Source: Leptasterias polaris (taxonomy: Eukaryota > Echinodermata > Asteroidea > Forcipulatida > Asteriidae). From it: DNA of 64,000 nucleotides. The notes under the pieces are model-generated. The model did no database searches, was not told the DNA's origin, and worked only from the letters and a program-made list of their open reading frames with translations. The stretch covers positions 1,674,001 to 1,738,000 of the forward strand of contig JAZGTN010000149.1 of NCBI GenBank assembly GCA_037783415.1. Reading direction: 5' to 3'. Numbering within the stretch: position 1 is the first letter of the stretch; every line of letters starts with the position of its first letter. A program made the translations under genes and the position numbers. This document shows, piece by piece, positions 1 to 10,865 of this stretch.

Positions 1-25
1 AGATAACATACATTTTCCTCCACAG

Positions 26-264
26 GTTTCTGATAATACATTTGTGTGTTCTAAACACTTTAAGACAGAGGATTTTGCGTGGGTACCTGGAGGAGTAAGG
101 AAGAGACTAAAACGTGGAGCTGTGCCATCAATCTTCGATTGGAATCCTACTCCAAAGGAAAGGAAACCCCCTACTTTGAGAACAGCCCCCAAATCAACCT
201 CTTTACCAGAGTGTCTGCCCTTGACTGATGTCACAAATGACCAACATAAAGATGGTGGATTAAG
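26..264 (+). pseudogene. THAP-domain exon of a decayed THAP/DDE transposase
   Basis: The exon follows a pyrimidine-rich acceptor (CCTCCACAG at 17-25). Its frame reads VCSKHF...EDF...LKRGAVPSIF, the C-terminal part of a THAP zinc finger (final Cys and His, then the A-V-P-S-I-F tail of the AVPTIF type). The first half of the finger must lie upstream of the window. A GT at 265 ends the exon two bases into a codon, and the next exon at 680 starts with the one base needed, so the splice phase matches. THAP fingers bind DNA, and here one would recruit the transposase to its termini. Seen: motif and splice sites. Inferred: one gene with the exon at 680. The exon itself has no stop, but the downstream catalytic part does. 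Confidence 0.72.
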
Positions 265-679
265 GTTAGGAATTTTAAATTGCGTGCACATGAAACGGCA
301 ACTAGTAATGACCCTTGAATAAATTGTGTATCACAGACGGGTCCTTCTAACTGTCACTAGCCAAGCGTTTCTCACATCAGCATCATTTAATATGGACATG
401 CACTAGTCATGCGAGCATGCATTCTAATAAAAAATGGCAACTGTCCTTCAAATCAAATGCCTACACAAATCTGTAAATCAAGAAATGTGAACAACATGAA
501 AGATTTGTGAATGACCATACTATTAAAATCACACTGGTTGAACATAGCCATCTATCTCATTATAGAACAAACATGTATCAATAATCATCAGAACGTTTTA
601 CTAGGAACATTTTGAGTTACAATTTTCAATATCTTTGATTGTAGTTAATTAAAACAATTATTTGTATTTTATTTTACAG

Positions 680-1604
680 CATCACTACCTATACTGAAGA
701 TGGGGCAGATATTTCTGAAGAGAAAAGTCGCATGCTTAAACTTGAGGAGACAATTGCGACACTTCAAACAAAGCTTAAGGAGAAAGAAAAGGAGTGCCAT
801 GTCTTGAAATCACAATTGTCTGTTGAAAGGTTTGGAATAAGCAGGGTTGGTACAAACAACTCATTTATTCGATTTTATACTGGGTTTTCCTCTTACCAGC
901 TTTTTGTGGCCTTCTTTGAATATGTTAAACCAAGTGCGGCGAGCATGACATCTGCTTATTACACACCATCAGACACTATCAGTTTGTCAGGAAGGCCAGG
1001 AAATTTGTCGTTATTTGACGAATTATTCCTTTTCATGTGCCGCCTGTATGCTGGTCTCAACGAGGAAGATTTAGCAGACCGTTTCAACATGCATTTGTCA
1101 TAAGTTAGTCGTAAAGTAATTACTTGGTGTAATTTGTTGTACTTTGTGCTTGCCTCTATGCCTATTTGGGCAACTCGTGAAATGATTAATAATCACATGC
1201 CATTGGGTGTCATATAAGTTTATCCAAATACTAGAGTGATTCTTGACTGTACAGAATTGAGAACACAAACTCCTGGATCATTGGTTCTAGAAAGCCAACT
1301 GTAGTCCAACTACAAAAGCCATAACACATTCAAAGGCTTGGTAGGCATTGCTCCACATGGGGCAATCACTTTCATTTCACACCTGTACACTGGGGCAGCA
1401 TCAGATGTAGAGATGACAAGAGAAAGTGGCATCCTTGAGCTGTTAGAGCAAGGTGATGATGTGATGGCTGATAAAGGCTTCACCATATCCAAATTAGTAG
1501 AAGAGAATGGTGCCACACTAAATATCCCACCATTCCTAAGAAACACTATTAATACAAGTGGTCAATTTACATCTCCTGGAAGGCGGTTTCTATTACGCAG
1601 ATAA
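680..1604 (+). pseudogene. DDE_Tnp_4 transposase exon (THAP-type, ISL2EU/IS5-like), broken
   Basis: Reading in one frame from 680: a coiled-coil segment (LEETIATLQTKLKEKEKE), then an HTH_Tnp_4-like segment (FDELFLFMCRLYAGLNEEDL...RFNMHLS.VSRK), then the DDE_Tnp_4 core with VILDCTE (first Asp) and DVMADKGF (second Asp), and finally IPPFLRN. This order, with the THAP finger at 26-264, is that of THAP-type DDE_Tnp_4 transposases of the ISL2EU/IS5-Harbinger group. Three in-frame stops interrupt it (after HLS near 1102, in the linker near 1218, and near 1303). The frame is lost after QFT near 1575, so the segment carrying the third acidic residue is absent. The element is dead. I see neither the YqaJ-type nuclease partner known from ISL2EU nor terminal repeats. 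Confidence 0.75.
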
Positions 1605-2136
1605 CACTGTTTGGTGGACACAATCCTAATCCTATCCTAATAGTCTACATAGATGAAAGGAGGTCCCCTGAACACACCTATCAACACAGCATAAATATTT
1701 TCCATCTAAATGTACATGGTTTCTTTCTGTACAGTAACTGCCACACACTGTCAGCAGTACATAAAACAGTCGCTTTGAAACACGGATATAAAACAGTGGT
1801 AAACAGCACCACTGTCTGGAGACAGCTGTTTTGTGCAACCTGTCACTACGATGACTTTCTTACTCCATTCTTACGTTAGAAAATTATGTTATTTTCTAAA
1901 TTTACCTCATGTAAAGAATACAAGAATAGACAAGCAAAAAACAACACAAACGTAAAGTTTTGGTGAACATTGGATTGGCGGAGCTGCTCGCCTCGCATAG
2001 TATGATTGGCGGAGCTGCTCGCCTCGCATAGTATTTATTCATAACATTCACATTCTTAATTCAACTCATGTAATTTAAATTTCATCATTATTCTCGTCGG
2101 CTTAACTAGCCAATTATACACATAATCTCATTAAAT
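1605..2136. other. Intergenic, no gene recognised
   Basis: No coding similarity is visible in any frame beyond the transposase remnant. The only structure is the perfect 31-bp direct duplication listed separately. This probably holds the eroded 3' part of the THAP transposon. Confidence 0.5.
1973..2034. repeat. Perfect 31-bp tandem duplication
   Basis: The unit GATTGGCGGAGCTGCTCGCC... (31 bp, 1973-2003) is repeated without a mismatch at 2004-2034. It is GC-richer than its surroundings, and the perfect match implies a recent slippage or duplication event. Confidence 0.9.
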
Positions 2137-3040
2137 TCAAATTCCAAGTACAGAGGAGGGAAGCAAACGTGTTTGCGGATCAGTTTTTATGTATGCATTT
2201 CTGGCCTTTTCGGATTTCCATCTTCCGTGCATGGATAGTGAGATGGGATTAGGGCCTTTGAAGCTGCGGTTGCACCTCCTGACCTCAGGCTATGGAGGCC
2301 GAATTTGCGAATATCTGGAACGAATGGTCGGAGGGCTTTCTAGTACAATCTCTCTGGTTCTGGTGTAGCTTAGCCCATGAGTAGTAGGAACGAGACCGGT
2401 TTTGGAACGTGTCATTCTGCGAAGTACCGGTAGAGGAGAAGTGTCAGGATCTCCCAATGCTTGGAAATATCGTTCTGTTATTACAACTGGGCAGGTCGGC
2501 TGAAATGTTCTTGCAATTGTTATATTATTGTCCTGGCGGTATTGAAACGAAGGAAACCTGCATAACAGACAAAGCATACAAATAGGATGCGTAAATCGTC
2601 TAATGCTGCACTAGGTTGACCGTGAGCATTATAAAGTTTTGCCATGATTTCAGGTGTTACCGGTTGCTTCCGATTTAGGGTAGAGGCTGTGAGTCTCTTG
2701 TAGCCTTGTATGGTTGTTTTGACCAATGGATCGTCTGTAGGTGACGGTAATCCAGCCAAGCTATGTGCCCAGGCAACAGCAGCTGCTGCGGAATCTGCTG
2801 CCGTTTTATGACCTGATGAATAAAATGAAGACAAATATAGGGCGAAATCAGTAGGGTTGACGGGAAATGATTTGACGCCGGTCTTGGATGAAGCCTATGA
2901 TTCCCATCGTTTCCAACTATTGCTGTATTTTATCGTTGTTGATTGTGCTCTTGATGACATCAGTAGTTTTGGTAGGGCTCCAAGGGCAAGTTGCTTTAGT
3001 TCCGGGTCAGTTGCTGAATGAGAGAGTGCCAACCATCTAT
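2137..3040 (-). pseudogene. Tyrosine recombinase (Crypton/DIRS-like integrase), broken
   Basis: On the minus strand an exon starts after a good acceptor (TTTGTCTGTTTCAG, AG at 3042-3041). It reads ELKQLALGALPKLLMSSR...IKYSNSWKRWES, the core-binding segment of a tyrosine recombinase, continues through SSFYSSGHKTAADSAAAAVA, and reaches the catalytic domain with RYFQALGDPDTSPLPVLRRM, SYTRTREIV, SLRSGGATAA (second Arg of the R-H-R triad), MHGRWKSEKARNAYI (presumed Tyr nucleophile in NAYI) and a stop at 2139-2137. Three lesions are visible. A tryptophan of the W-x-x-W-E-S-W segment is a TAG stop near 2894. Some residues are missing and the frame shifts around 2520-2577. The frame changes again before SLRSGGAT. 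The protein would act as a DNA-strand recombinase of a mobile element. No RT is adjacent, so it may be Crypton-type or a domesticated xerD-like relative. Confidence 0.72.
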
Positions 3041-3219
3041 CTGAAACAGACAAAGTAAAATGAGAGCAGCAAAAGTTGTGCTCCATACCATAGCCGAAAA
3101 GCTATATACATGTATATGCAATAAATGCTAATTCATGGCTAAATTAGCCGGTCTGCAGAAAATCCGAGATAAGGAAAATTATCTTTCTTTTCAGAATCTA
3201 GCAGCAAGTGCGTTTAATA

Positions 3220-4721
3220 TGTGACCTGTTCCCACGAAACCCGGACAAAGTCGCATCCATTCATTTCGAGTAAACGGCGTCCAAAGCATTTTAGGCTGGA
3301 TTCGTCCAAAAAAAACACATGGGATAATCTTACGTTTTACATATTCATCTATCATTTTACTTCAACAAAATTATAAATATGTTCAAGTAAACTACCTTTT
3401 TTCACCTAATTTTGGAATGAAATTGATAAAAAAAAAGTGATGACTGAAACAAAACGAAGCAAATTACTGCAAAAAGTACCAGTAAATAGCCCGTTTTCCC
3501 AAGTAGAGTATAAATCCCCCCATTGAAAAGTGGTATCATCGTAAAGCTTGCCGCCTGCAGATTCTATTTTCATTCATAAAATTTGTCAATGACGTCACAG
3601 TAAGCCAATAACAGTGATTCTTACAGAGCTAAAACATGTAAACGCTTATTTCCTTGTTGCCGTGGTCATCTCATACGGGAAATATGATTCGCCAATGCAT
3701 ACCACGTGATTGGTTGCGCCGTCTTGATCCCTGAACGTACATGTAAATTATTAGCACAGTTTGCACACCAATAACGGGAACCAGACTATGTCGTTTGTCG
3801 TTACGAGTCAATGCACGTCGTCCCTTCTTCCGACGTGTAACGAGAGAAATTTTATGTTCAGAAGCCAGTGTTTGACATCATTTTAGGCATTTTTATTAAG
3901 TTTGTACCCATGATATCCGAATTATTAGTATTTGTGTACATTGTTAAATCATTAGTGTGATATTTTATGACGGAAATGTCATGAAACGAGACCGATTCGC
4001 CGGGGGAAAAGGAAGCATCATCGGCAATCAGGGAGTCTGCACCGTTGACTCTGACCGCGTTGAACGAACGAAGCACTCGTACTTCTTACTTGGCTTGACG
4101 TGTTTATTAGTCATTCAAAGACTGTTTTAGTAAACCTCTTATGTGATCATAATGCCACAGTACTGCCATTCCGACATGAGGAGGTACATACATATTAATA
4201 AGTAAAATTTGACCAGTTTTAATACATATACTATGTGCGTGTATTTTAAAACTAAAACTTAAAAGTCCACATGTTTTTGTTGTACAAGTACAAATTTTCA
4301 GTCAAAGGTTAACTGCCATAACTTTTGAAAATTCTAATAAAAATTGTTCAAACTTTCTGAACATATTTGTCATGTTTAGTTCTTTATGTGTGCCAAATTT
4401 CAAATGAATCCAACAACAGGAACAAGGTGGTTACCATGGTTATTTGAAATGACCTTGTTGAGTGCGCTGCTGCGTGTACTATTCGCGTACTATTCGCGTG
4501 TGGATTTGTTTCCTGTTCACAAACAACTGGTTTACTCGAAATAAAAATGTTGTGGGTCGGCATTGCTCGGGTCTGAATCCCCTCTCATGGGGCCATCGGG
4601 AGGGATAAACAATACAATCTATATACCATTGGAAAGCTGAATTACAGGACAATGTGAAAATACCATAAACTCAATTTTAGTTTTTTGCTACTTTGTCCGG
4701 GTTTCGTGGGAACAGGTCACA
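3220..4721. mobile_element. 1.5-kb non-autonomous DNA element with perfect 32-bp TIRs and TA target site
   Basis: TGTGACCTGTTCCCACGAAA... at 3220-3251 is repeated exactly in inverted orientation at 4690-4721. Both ends are flanked by TA (3218-3219, 4722-4723). No transposase reading frame lies inside. The interior includes a TGACGTCA palindrome near 3590 and scattered AT-rich sequence. A TA duplication is typical of Tc1/mariner mobilisation, but the TIR sequence is not one I can assign. The perfect ends indicate fairly recent movement. Confidence 0.85.
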
Positions 4722-4896
4722 TATGCACTTAATTGGTGTTGCTACTGAAAAACGTGCAACAAAAGCTCGGCGTCCAACACCAGGCTGAGTTACCAGCGCT
4801 CAGTGGCCACGTAAAACCCCCAACTTGTGGAGGAACCGTGGACGCGACCAGGATGTTGGACGCAGGTCGCGCTATCCTTTCTCCGAGCAATTTTTT

Positions 4897-5055
4897 AGGT
4901 GTTCGGGCACTCCGCCCGGAACACCTCTTGTTTTTGTTCCGTTTTTTGTTTTTGTAGGTGTTCGGGCACTCCGCCCGGAACACCTCTTGTTTTTGTTCCG
5001 TTTTTTGTGGGTTTTTTCTTACTTTTTAGGTGTTCGGACAAAAGTCCGAAGACCT
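4897..5055. repeat. Array of three terminal-type hairpins (family A cap)
   Basis: Three inverted repeats of the form AGGTGTTC-n-GAACACCT occur at 4897-4926, 4956-4985 and 5028-5055, each followed by CTTGTT/CTTCTT and a T-rich run. The first two have stem GGGC/GCCC with loop ACTCC. The third has GGAC/GTCC with loop AAAA, so both arms changed together. The array directly precedes the body of family A copy 1. Confidence 0.85.
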
Positions 5056-6240
5056 CTTCTTATTGTTCGTTTTTTTTATTTGTTTACTTCGTCTTCTTCT
5101 TCTCTTCGTCACTTGTCCGCTAACAAAAGCACACTTCCCAAGCTCATATAAACTTGAAATTGTTACCATAGTTAGATTACCATTAGGAGACGTCATCAGG
5201 TGTCAAGTTACAAGGTTTTTAAAATTAAAAAATTTAATCTTTGAAAATCCATATCAAATCAAGATGAAGAGAACGTCGGTTACTTTTTGCGGGATTATAT
5301 AGAGGTAATATGGGTCTTCATTTTTTATTGTGTGTGTGACATGACTTGACCTCTACTTCCGGTCGAAACAGGAAGAAACAGGGAGTGCCTTGTAATTTTA
5401 AAGTGGCACACTTTTTGAATTTTTTTTAACGGTGTTATAGTCGAGCAAGAGTCTGGTTTAACAAAATAAGACAAGTGACGTCATAAAAGTCAAGAGCGCC
5501 CTCTAGCGGCAGGTTGAAAACAATTAAAAATACACTTTTACTAGATGTCTGTGGCGAAGTTTATGATAATCGTTTCGAAATTGGTATAAATAATGACCTT
5601 CATGCAGACATTCTATGTGTGAAGTTTTAGATTGATGACGTCATCGTGTGTCACGTGGTATCGCCTTAAAGGTTTACTTTTTGAAGCCGTGTATTTACAA
5701 AACCACAAGTTCGACTGAGTTGAAACTTGGCATGTTGAAAGACAGTGATATTGACTATGTAAATCTAAAGAAACAGCATGATGACGTCATTCCTTTTTTT
5801 ATACAAATATTTTCAATATTGACCAATTATTACGGGTATTTATTGACCCGCTGTTAAACCACGGGATACACTCACACAACGTGTTCTAAACCGGTGGGAA
5901 AATCAACCACAAGGTTCAAAGTCCAATAAACAAGCTTGTGGTCTAGTCTTTGTTCAAGGTTCGCGCAACCTGCTTTTGACAACACGCTTTGTTAGTCTCT
6001 AAAACAGCCGTCCATGCAAACCTCGTTAACAAACAAATGCTAGGCTTTTGAAACTTGAAAGGTAATGAATTTATAAAATACGAAGTGATGACGTCTGCAT
6101 GACGTCATCAATTTTCAAGTTATATTACCACCAAGGTAGTGTTTTACAAGATCTAATACGTACAGAACAACTTTGGCATCAAGCTTAAACTTTGCAAGAC
6201 AGTATTTAGGCTGGGATGTGTTACATCAGCGCTGCCTTTA
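5056..6240. repeat. Hairpin-capped repeat family A, copy 1
   Basis: The body starts with a CTTCTTCTT tract and ACTTGTCCGCTAACAAAAGC, followed by about 1.1 kb that recurs at 8938-10125 and 56613-58350 with small indels. It is non-coding: copies differ by frameshifting indels. It contains at least five GACGTC-cored sites, including full TGACGTCA octamers near 5478, 5635 and 5780 and a cluster near 6086-6110. Its right edge is approximate. Confidence 0.8.
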
Positions 6241-6428
6241 CACAGAGGGCGCTAGATAAAAACTACGGTCACGAGCTGCTGATGTTTTGTTGCTTTCATA
6301 GACACAGGAATGGTGGCAACTTCATTGAATAACATCTTTAGGCTTGTAATCAAGTGGATAATCATTCAAAAATATTGGGTTTTGATTCCAAAGCGACTAC
6401 CATGGAAATTTGCATTCAGATCGATGCC

Positions 6429-6596
6429 CGCGCCCGTCAAACACTTGATTATTATGTTATATCATTCTAAACATGTAAGCATTGTTGTGAAAAAAATCGT
6501 ACACGATTATTTCATATGTGATCATAAAGGGAACCAGCCGATCATATTAAGAAACATTATACTTCCATCCAATGGCCGTCAAAAAACCAATGTATC
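6429..6596 (+). repeat. Dispersed repeat, copy 1 (pair with 8228-8398)
   Basis: The segment from CCCGTCAAACACTT to AATGGCCGTC recurs at 8228-8398 in the same orientation with a few substitutions and several indels, including one insertion of about 12 bp. The indels would shift any frame, so the 144-residue open frame covering this copy is unlikely to be a protein. Confidence 0.85.
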
Positions 6597-7580
6597 AACT
6601 CGCAGAAGCACACCGCCACGTGTAATACACTGCGACATTGAAGACATTGAGCAGTCCACGAAGACTGTGTACTGTGTATTGCATGCTGGCGTACAGTTGC
6701 ACGCCACAGGTCATCGTACTTACAACTTATCAATGGCGTACTGACATTATAGATCTGAATTCCGCTCATATTCAGCGTCTAATTGTTCCCCTATTCGCTC
6801 TTCTCGTTGCTTAATGATCAACATGGAATTAAAGACGAAGTTTCGCTGAGATGGCCACCTACTTCAGTGATTCATATGACTATTAATTTTGTGAGAAAAT
6901 GCAAGCAGAAAAGGACGAACATTGGTTATGTTTTGATCACACTCCGAGAAGGAAGGATGTGTCATCGGATCGTGAAAGGTGCGTTAGATCCTCCTCACGG
7001 CATGTGTTTATCGTTGCTACACGGGACTAAAACGGTAAGTTTTTGTGTGAACATCAATGCTTTTCAAAATGATTATTTTATTTAATGCACAATTACGTTA
7101 TAAAGTTTATCCTGTATCATCAAGTGGTGACGTTGGTGAAATGGTTTTAAAACCAAGGAACGTTTAGTTTGAACGTCGAAGAGATAGAATTGGGCAATGG
7201 AGGGATTGGTATGATTGTTGGCTGTGTCACTATAGTCAGAAAATGGTCAGACTGATGAATGTTTTCCGTCAACTTTGTATTATGACATAATTATTTGAAA
7301 ACCCTTCGATAAAGTTTCCCCTAATAAGGTTTCGTTTATAAGTTGTTCACATCAAAAACAAGATGTGCACCTTCCACAAATTTTTTCTGGCGTAATTTCT
7401 TTACTCTGATATGTTGTATTGTTGAGCGCAATATAAATTCAATAAATTATTATTATTATTATTATATAATCATGAAATGTTGTAAGTCTTGAATTTTATG
7501 AAATTGAGCAGTTTCACTTTCAGCTTGACTTACATTGCTTTGAGTCATACTTTGTATATAATTGTTTTTTTCTTCTTCAG

Positions 7581-7686
7581 AATATACAACACATCCAGTA
7601 CCCGAATGGTCTCCATTGAAAGATTTCATAATCATTGTTGTGTTCCATTCCCAAATTCCTTGCCGGGTGTATGATGCACCATACAG
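7581..7686 (+). other. Possible internal exon, unidentified
   Basis: A strong acceptor (T-rich tract ending TTCTTCTTCAG at 7580) and a CAG|GTAGAA donor at 7687 bracket 106 bp. One frame is open throughout (TTHPVPEWSPLKDFIIIVVF...). No family is recognised. It lies 2.6 kb upstream of the GABA-B-like exon at 10304 but does not resemble the known first exon at 52788. Confidence 0.25.
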
Positions 7687-8227
7687 GTAGAAATAGTTAT
7701 TAAATCATTAATAATATTTAATTAGTTAAAATTCACGAGAAGCTAAAACTGCCGTCTTCATTACTTGCCTTTATCTTGCATAATAAGTGTCTTTTCTTTC
7801 AATTTTATAATTTTAACAAACCGTTCTGTATGAAGACTAATGTCTAAAAAGCAAGCAAGCTATTTAAAAAAATGCAACCAATAGCTCACACTATGCTCGA
7901 CTTATTTTAACGACATCATCATCAGTGCATATGTATTGAACAATCAAAGTATCATGCACCGATACATGAGAAGCCAAATCACAGTAAAAACACCTGTAAA
8001 TCACCTGTTAAAACTTATAAGAATTGTAACTTAATAATGTCAACATGATTTGCATATAGTCGGATTTATTAATAAATAAAGAATCAATATCCATTGAAAA
8101 ATAAAAAACTTCAGTGAGTGGCATACATGATAGTTGAATTACTCACAGGCTCGTTTTAAGATGTGCAACCAAAATGAAAGGGAATTTGAAAAATTAATGT
8201 TGCTCTGTATGAAAGGACATTATTGAC

Positions 8228-8398
8228 CCGTCAAACACTTAATTCTTATGTTCTATCATTCTAAACATGTAAGCTTTGTTGTGAAAAAATCGTACACGAT
8301 TATTTCATATGTGATCATTATAAAAACAAGTAAAGGGAACCAGCCGATCATATCAAGAAACATTATACTTCCATCCAATGGCCGTCCAAAAAACAATT
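8228..8398 (+). repeat. Dispersed repeat, copy 2 (pair with 6429-6596)
   Basis: Near-identical to 6429-6596, with one extra stretch of about 12 bp after GTGATCAT and single-base indels. It begins at the CCCGTCAAACACTT motif. The two copies lie in direct orientation 1.8 kb apart. Confidence 0.85.
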
Positions 8399-8937
8399 AA
8401 GTAAATAAACTCGCAATCCAAAAGTCAACTCTAGCCGGCGCTACAGACATTTTGGGATTAGTGGATTAATGTAAACTCGGGACATAGTTAGGTCATTGTG
8501 GTGCTTCTGTTCTATGCGTGATATGAGTAGGGACTTCAGTATGTAATACATGAAGTCCAAATTGCACGGGAAAAGGGTAACTTTATTGGGTTCAAACAAT
8601 GGAAGGAAGTAACTCTTGTGAAAGTAGTTGTGGAATAATTTGTTTCTAAATAGACTCATTCACTAACTTTTGATAACAACTTATCGTACACATTTCTAAC
8701 AGTCATATTTACCAAATTCAATTACATTTGAGCCACTGCTAGTTCTTACAAGATTTATGAGTACAGAAAGACTTTGGTAATCAAGCTGAAACTTTGCATG
8801 TATCCAAGTTGGGATATGTTACATCCACAAAATATGTTCACACCACGATGACGTCATCGAGTGTGACATGACGTCACCTTAAAGGTGCATTTCAAGATCT
8901 ATCTACTGAGTAGTAAATGCTTGGTCCTGGGGGGAAA

Positions 8938-10125
8938 ACATTTCCCGAACACCTTGTTTTTGTGCTCGCAACAAAAACTTATAACTAGTTTTTACTTCTT
9001 CTTCTTCTCTTCGCCGCTTGTCCGCTTGTCCGCTAACAAAAGCACACTTCCCAAGCTCATATAAACTTGAAATTTCTACCATAGTTAGATAACCTTTAGG
9101 AGGCGAAACCGTTTCATTTATGTCATGATGACGTCACCAAGTGTCAAGTTACAATGTTTTTAAAATTACAAAATTTAATCTTTGAAAATCCATATCAAAT
9201 CAAGATGAAGAGACCGTCGGTTACTTTTTGCGGGATTATATAGAGGTAATATGGGTCTTCATTTTGTATTGTGTGCGTGACATGACTTGACCTCTACTTC
9301 CGGTCGAAACAGGAAGAAACAGGAAGTGCCTTGTAATTTAAAAGTGGCACACTTTTTGATTTTTTTTTAACGGTGTTATAGTCGAGCAAGAGTCTGGTTT
9401 AAAAAAATAAGACAAGTGACGTCATACAAGTCAAGAGCGCCCTCTAGCGGCAGGTTGAAAACAATTAAAAATACACTTTTACTAGATGTCTGTGGCGAAG
9501 TTTATGATAATCGTTTCGAAATTGGTATACATAATGACCTTCTTGCAGACAACATATGTGTGAATTTTTAGATTGATGACGTCATCATGTGTCACGTGGT
9601 ATCGCATTAAAGGTTTACTTTTTGAAGCTGTGTATCTACAAAACCACAAGTTTGACTGAGTTGAAACTTGGCATGTTGATAGACAGTTATATTGACTACT
9701 TAAAGCTAGAGTGACGACTTGATGACGTCATCAATTTTATTTTTTTTTATTTTAGAAATTTTGACCAATTGGTACATATCTTCAGTACAAAGCAAGCTAT
9801 AGTCAAATTTCATTTTGCATGAGACTTGGAAGGTCCTACAAGGATATAACGTGGAGTGACGTTTTCACGACGTCATCGATTTTCATGTTATGTCACCACC
9901 AAGGTAGTGTTTTACAAGATCTATAATAAGTACAGAACAACTTTGGTGATCTAATGGAAACTTTGCATGTACTCAAGCTGGGATGTGTTACATCCAAAAA
10001 GTTTGGTCAAATCTTTAGAACCACCATTCTAAATACTCTATAGAAGTATACAATATTTAATACACAGACATGTTTATAACATTTCTTTGAAACACGAGGT
10101 CACACCGAACACCTCTTTTTTGTTT
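8938..10125. repeat. Hairpin-capped repeat family A, copy 2
   Basis: This is the same body as copy 1, starting at ACTTCTTCTTCTTCTC near 8993. The flanking cap is reduced to half-hairpins: CCGAACACCTTG near 8954 on the left and CCGAACACCTCT near 10104 on the right. GACGTC-cored palindromes lie near 8850, 8871, 9128, 9417, 9575, 9722 and 9869. Half-hairpins at both edges suggest the element is bounded by, or recombined within, tandem hairpin arrays. Confidence 0.8.
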
Positions 10126-10303
10126 CCAACAAAAAATTATGTCTAGTTTTGTATTATGATTGTATTCATTTAGTATAAACAAAATATATGTATGCTTTGT
10201 TAGTATTTACAAAATAAATCTATGCTTTGTTAGTATTTACAAAATAAATCTAAGTTGTTATAAAGTATTATATATTAATCTTAATTGTTATTATTAATTG
10301 TAG

Positions 10304-10444
10304 GCGGGCGATCCAGAACAGGGGTTGGGGCTGCTGTATGAGTTGGTACACACGGGGCCTAATGTGCCAATCATTTGGGGACCTATTGTCGCACAACAGG
10401 CTATTGTTGTCAATCAGGTTGCTGCACGTTTCAACATTGTGCAG
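10304..10444 (+). CDS. Class C GPCR (GABA-B-like) ligand-binding-domain exon, paralogue
   Basis: The exon is bounded by an acceptor (TTAATTGTAG) and a donor (CAG|GTGAGT), is 141 bp, and is phase 0 at both ends. It encodes AGDPEQGLGLLYELV...IIWGPIVAQQAIVVNQVAARFNIVQ, part of the periplasmic-binding-protein-like extracellular domain of GABA-B-type receptors (the segment where a pooled-site loop precedes W-G-P and the V-N-Q-V-A helix). It has exactly the length and phase of the exon at 54223-54363 and shares about half its residues, including WGPI, VVNQVA and RFNIVQ. The first exon of this paralogue and its downstream exons are not found nearby. It may be a remnant, or a gene with introns longer than the visible spacing, since large repeats flank it on both sides. 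Confidence 0.72.
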
Positions 10445-10540
10445 GTGAGTTTTTAAAAGTCATTAAAGGCTCCCTATAATGCATTTTTTTCTTCAAAACC
10501 AGGGATGTTAAAGTAATGCTGTTGTTTATGTTCGATTAGG

Positions 10541-10865
10541 TCGTCAGACCCAATTGGTCGGACAGTTGCATCGGACTCAAGTTCTGGTGGCCATGTCATC
10601 GTGATGTGGGTTCTAATCCCGGTCATGACACATTAAGTCGTTAAGCAAGACTCTTACCTATACTTGATTCTCTTCACCCAGGGGTTAAAGGGTACCTGTC
10701 AGGTTAGAGATTGTTCTTGTGATTGATTTATACGCGCTACATAATATCACTGTTCGTAAAATCCCAATAGAGCTGAGACGGTTTAAGGAATTAAATATTA
10801 TGGCCCAGTGACAAGGATAACAATGTTCAAACGCCATGTGCGTCACAAGCGCCATAAGAATTGTT
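10541..10865 (+). mobile_element. tRNA-Ser-derived SINE, old degenerate copy
   Basis: This matches the SINE copies at 26331 and 48466 along its length: CTCAAGTTCTGGTG, GGTTCTAATCCCGGTC (B box with one change), CTTCACCCAGGGG, GGTACCTGTCAGG, TTCTTGTGATTGATTTA and TATGGCCCAGTGACAAGG. It has many substitutions and the A box is lost. It is clearly older than the other two. Confidence 0.8.

Larger units (their letters stand above)
6241..8937. other. Non-coding spacer between family A copies
   Basis: I recognise no gene. The spacer holds the duplicated segment listed separately (6429-6596 and 8228-8398), a SINE-tail-like stretch at 7405-7465 (GAGCGCAATATAAATTC followed by an ATT run), and one AG...GT-bounded open stretch at 7581-7686. 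A 43-codon frame starting at 6899 ends in a stop just before a consensus donor (GTAAGT at 7036) and has no recognisable similarity. Confidence 0.5.

Noticed and set aside
4729..5151. Overlapping frames through the hairpin array (both strands)
   Set aside because: They are produced by the tandem hairpins and T-rich tracts and have low-complexity translations.
6310..6744. 144-codon + frame
   Set aside because: About 170 bp of it recurs at 8228-8398 with frame-shifting indels, so it behaves as non-coding repeat.
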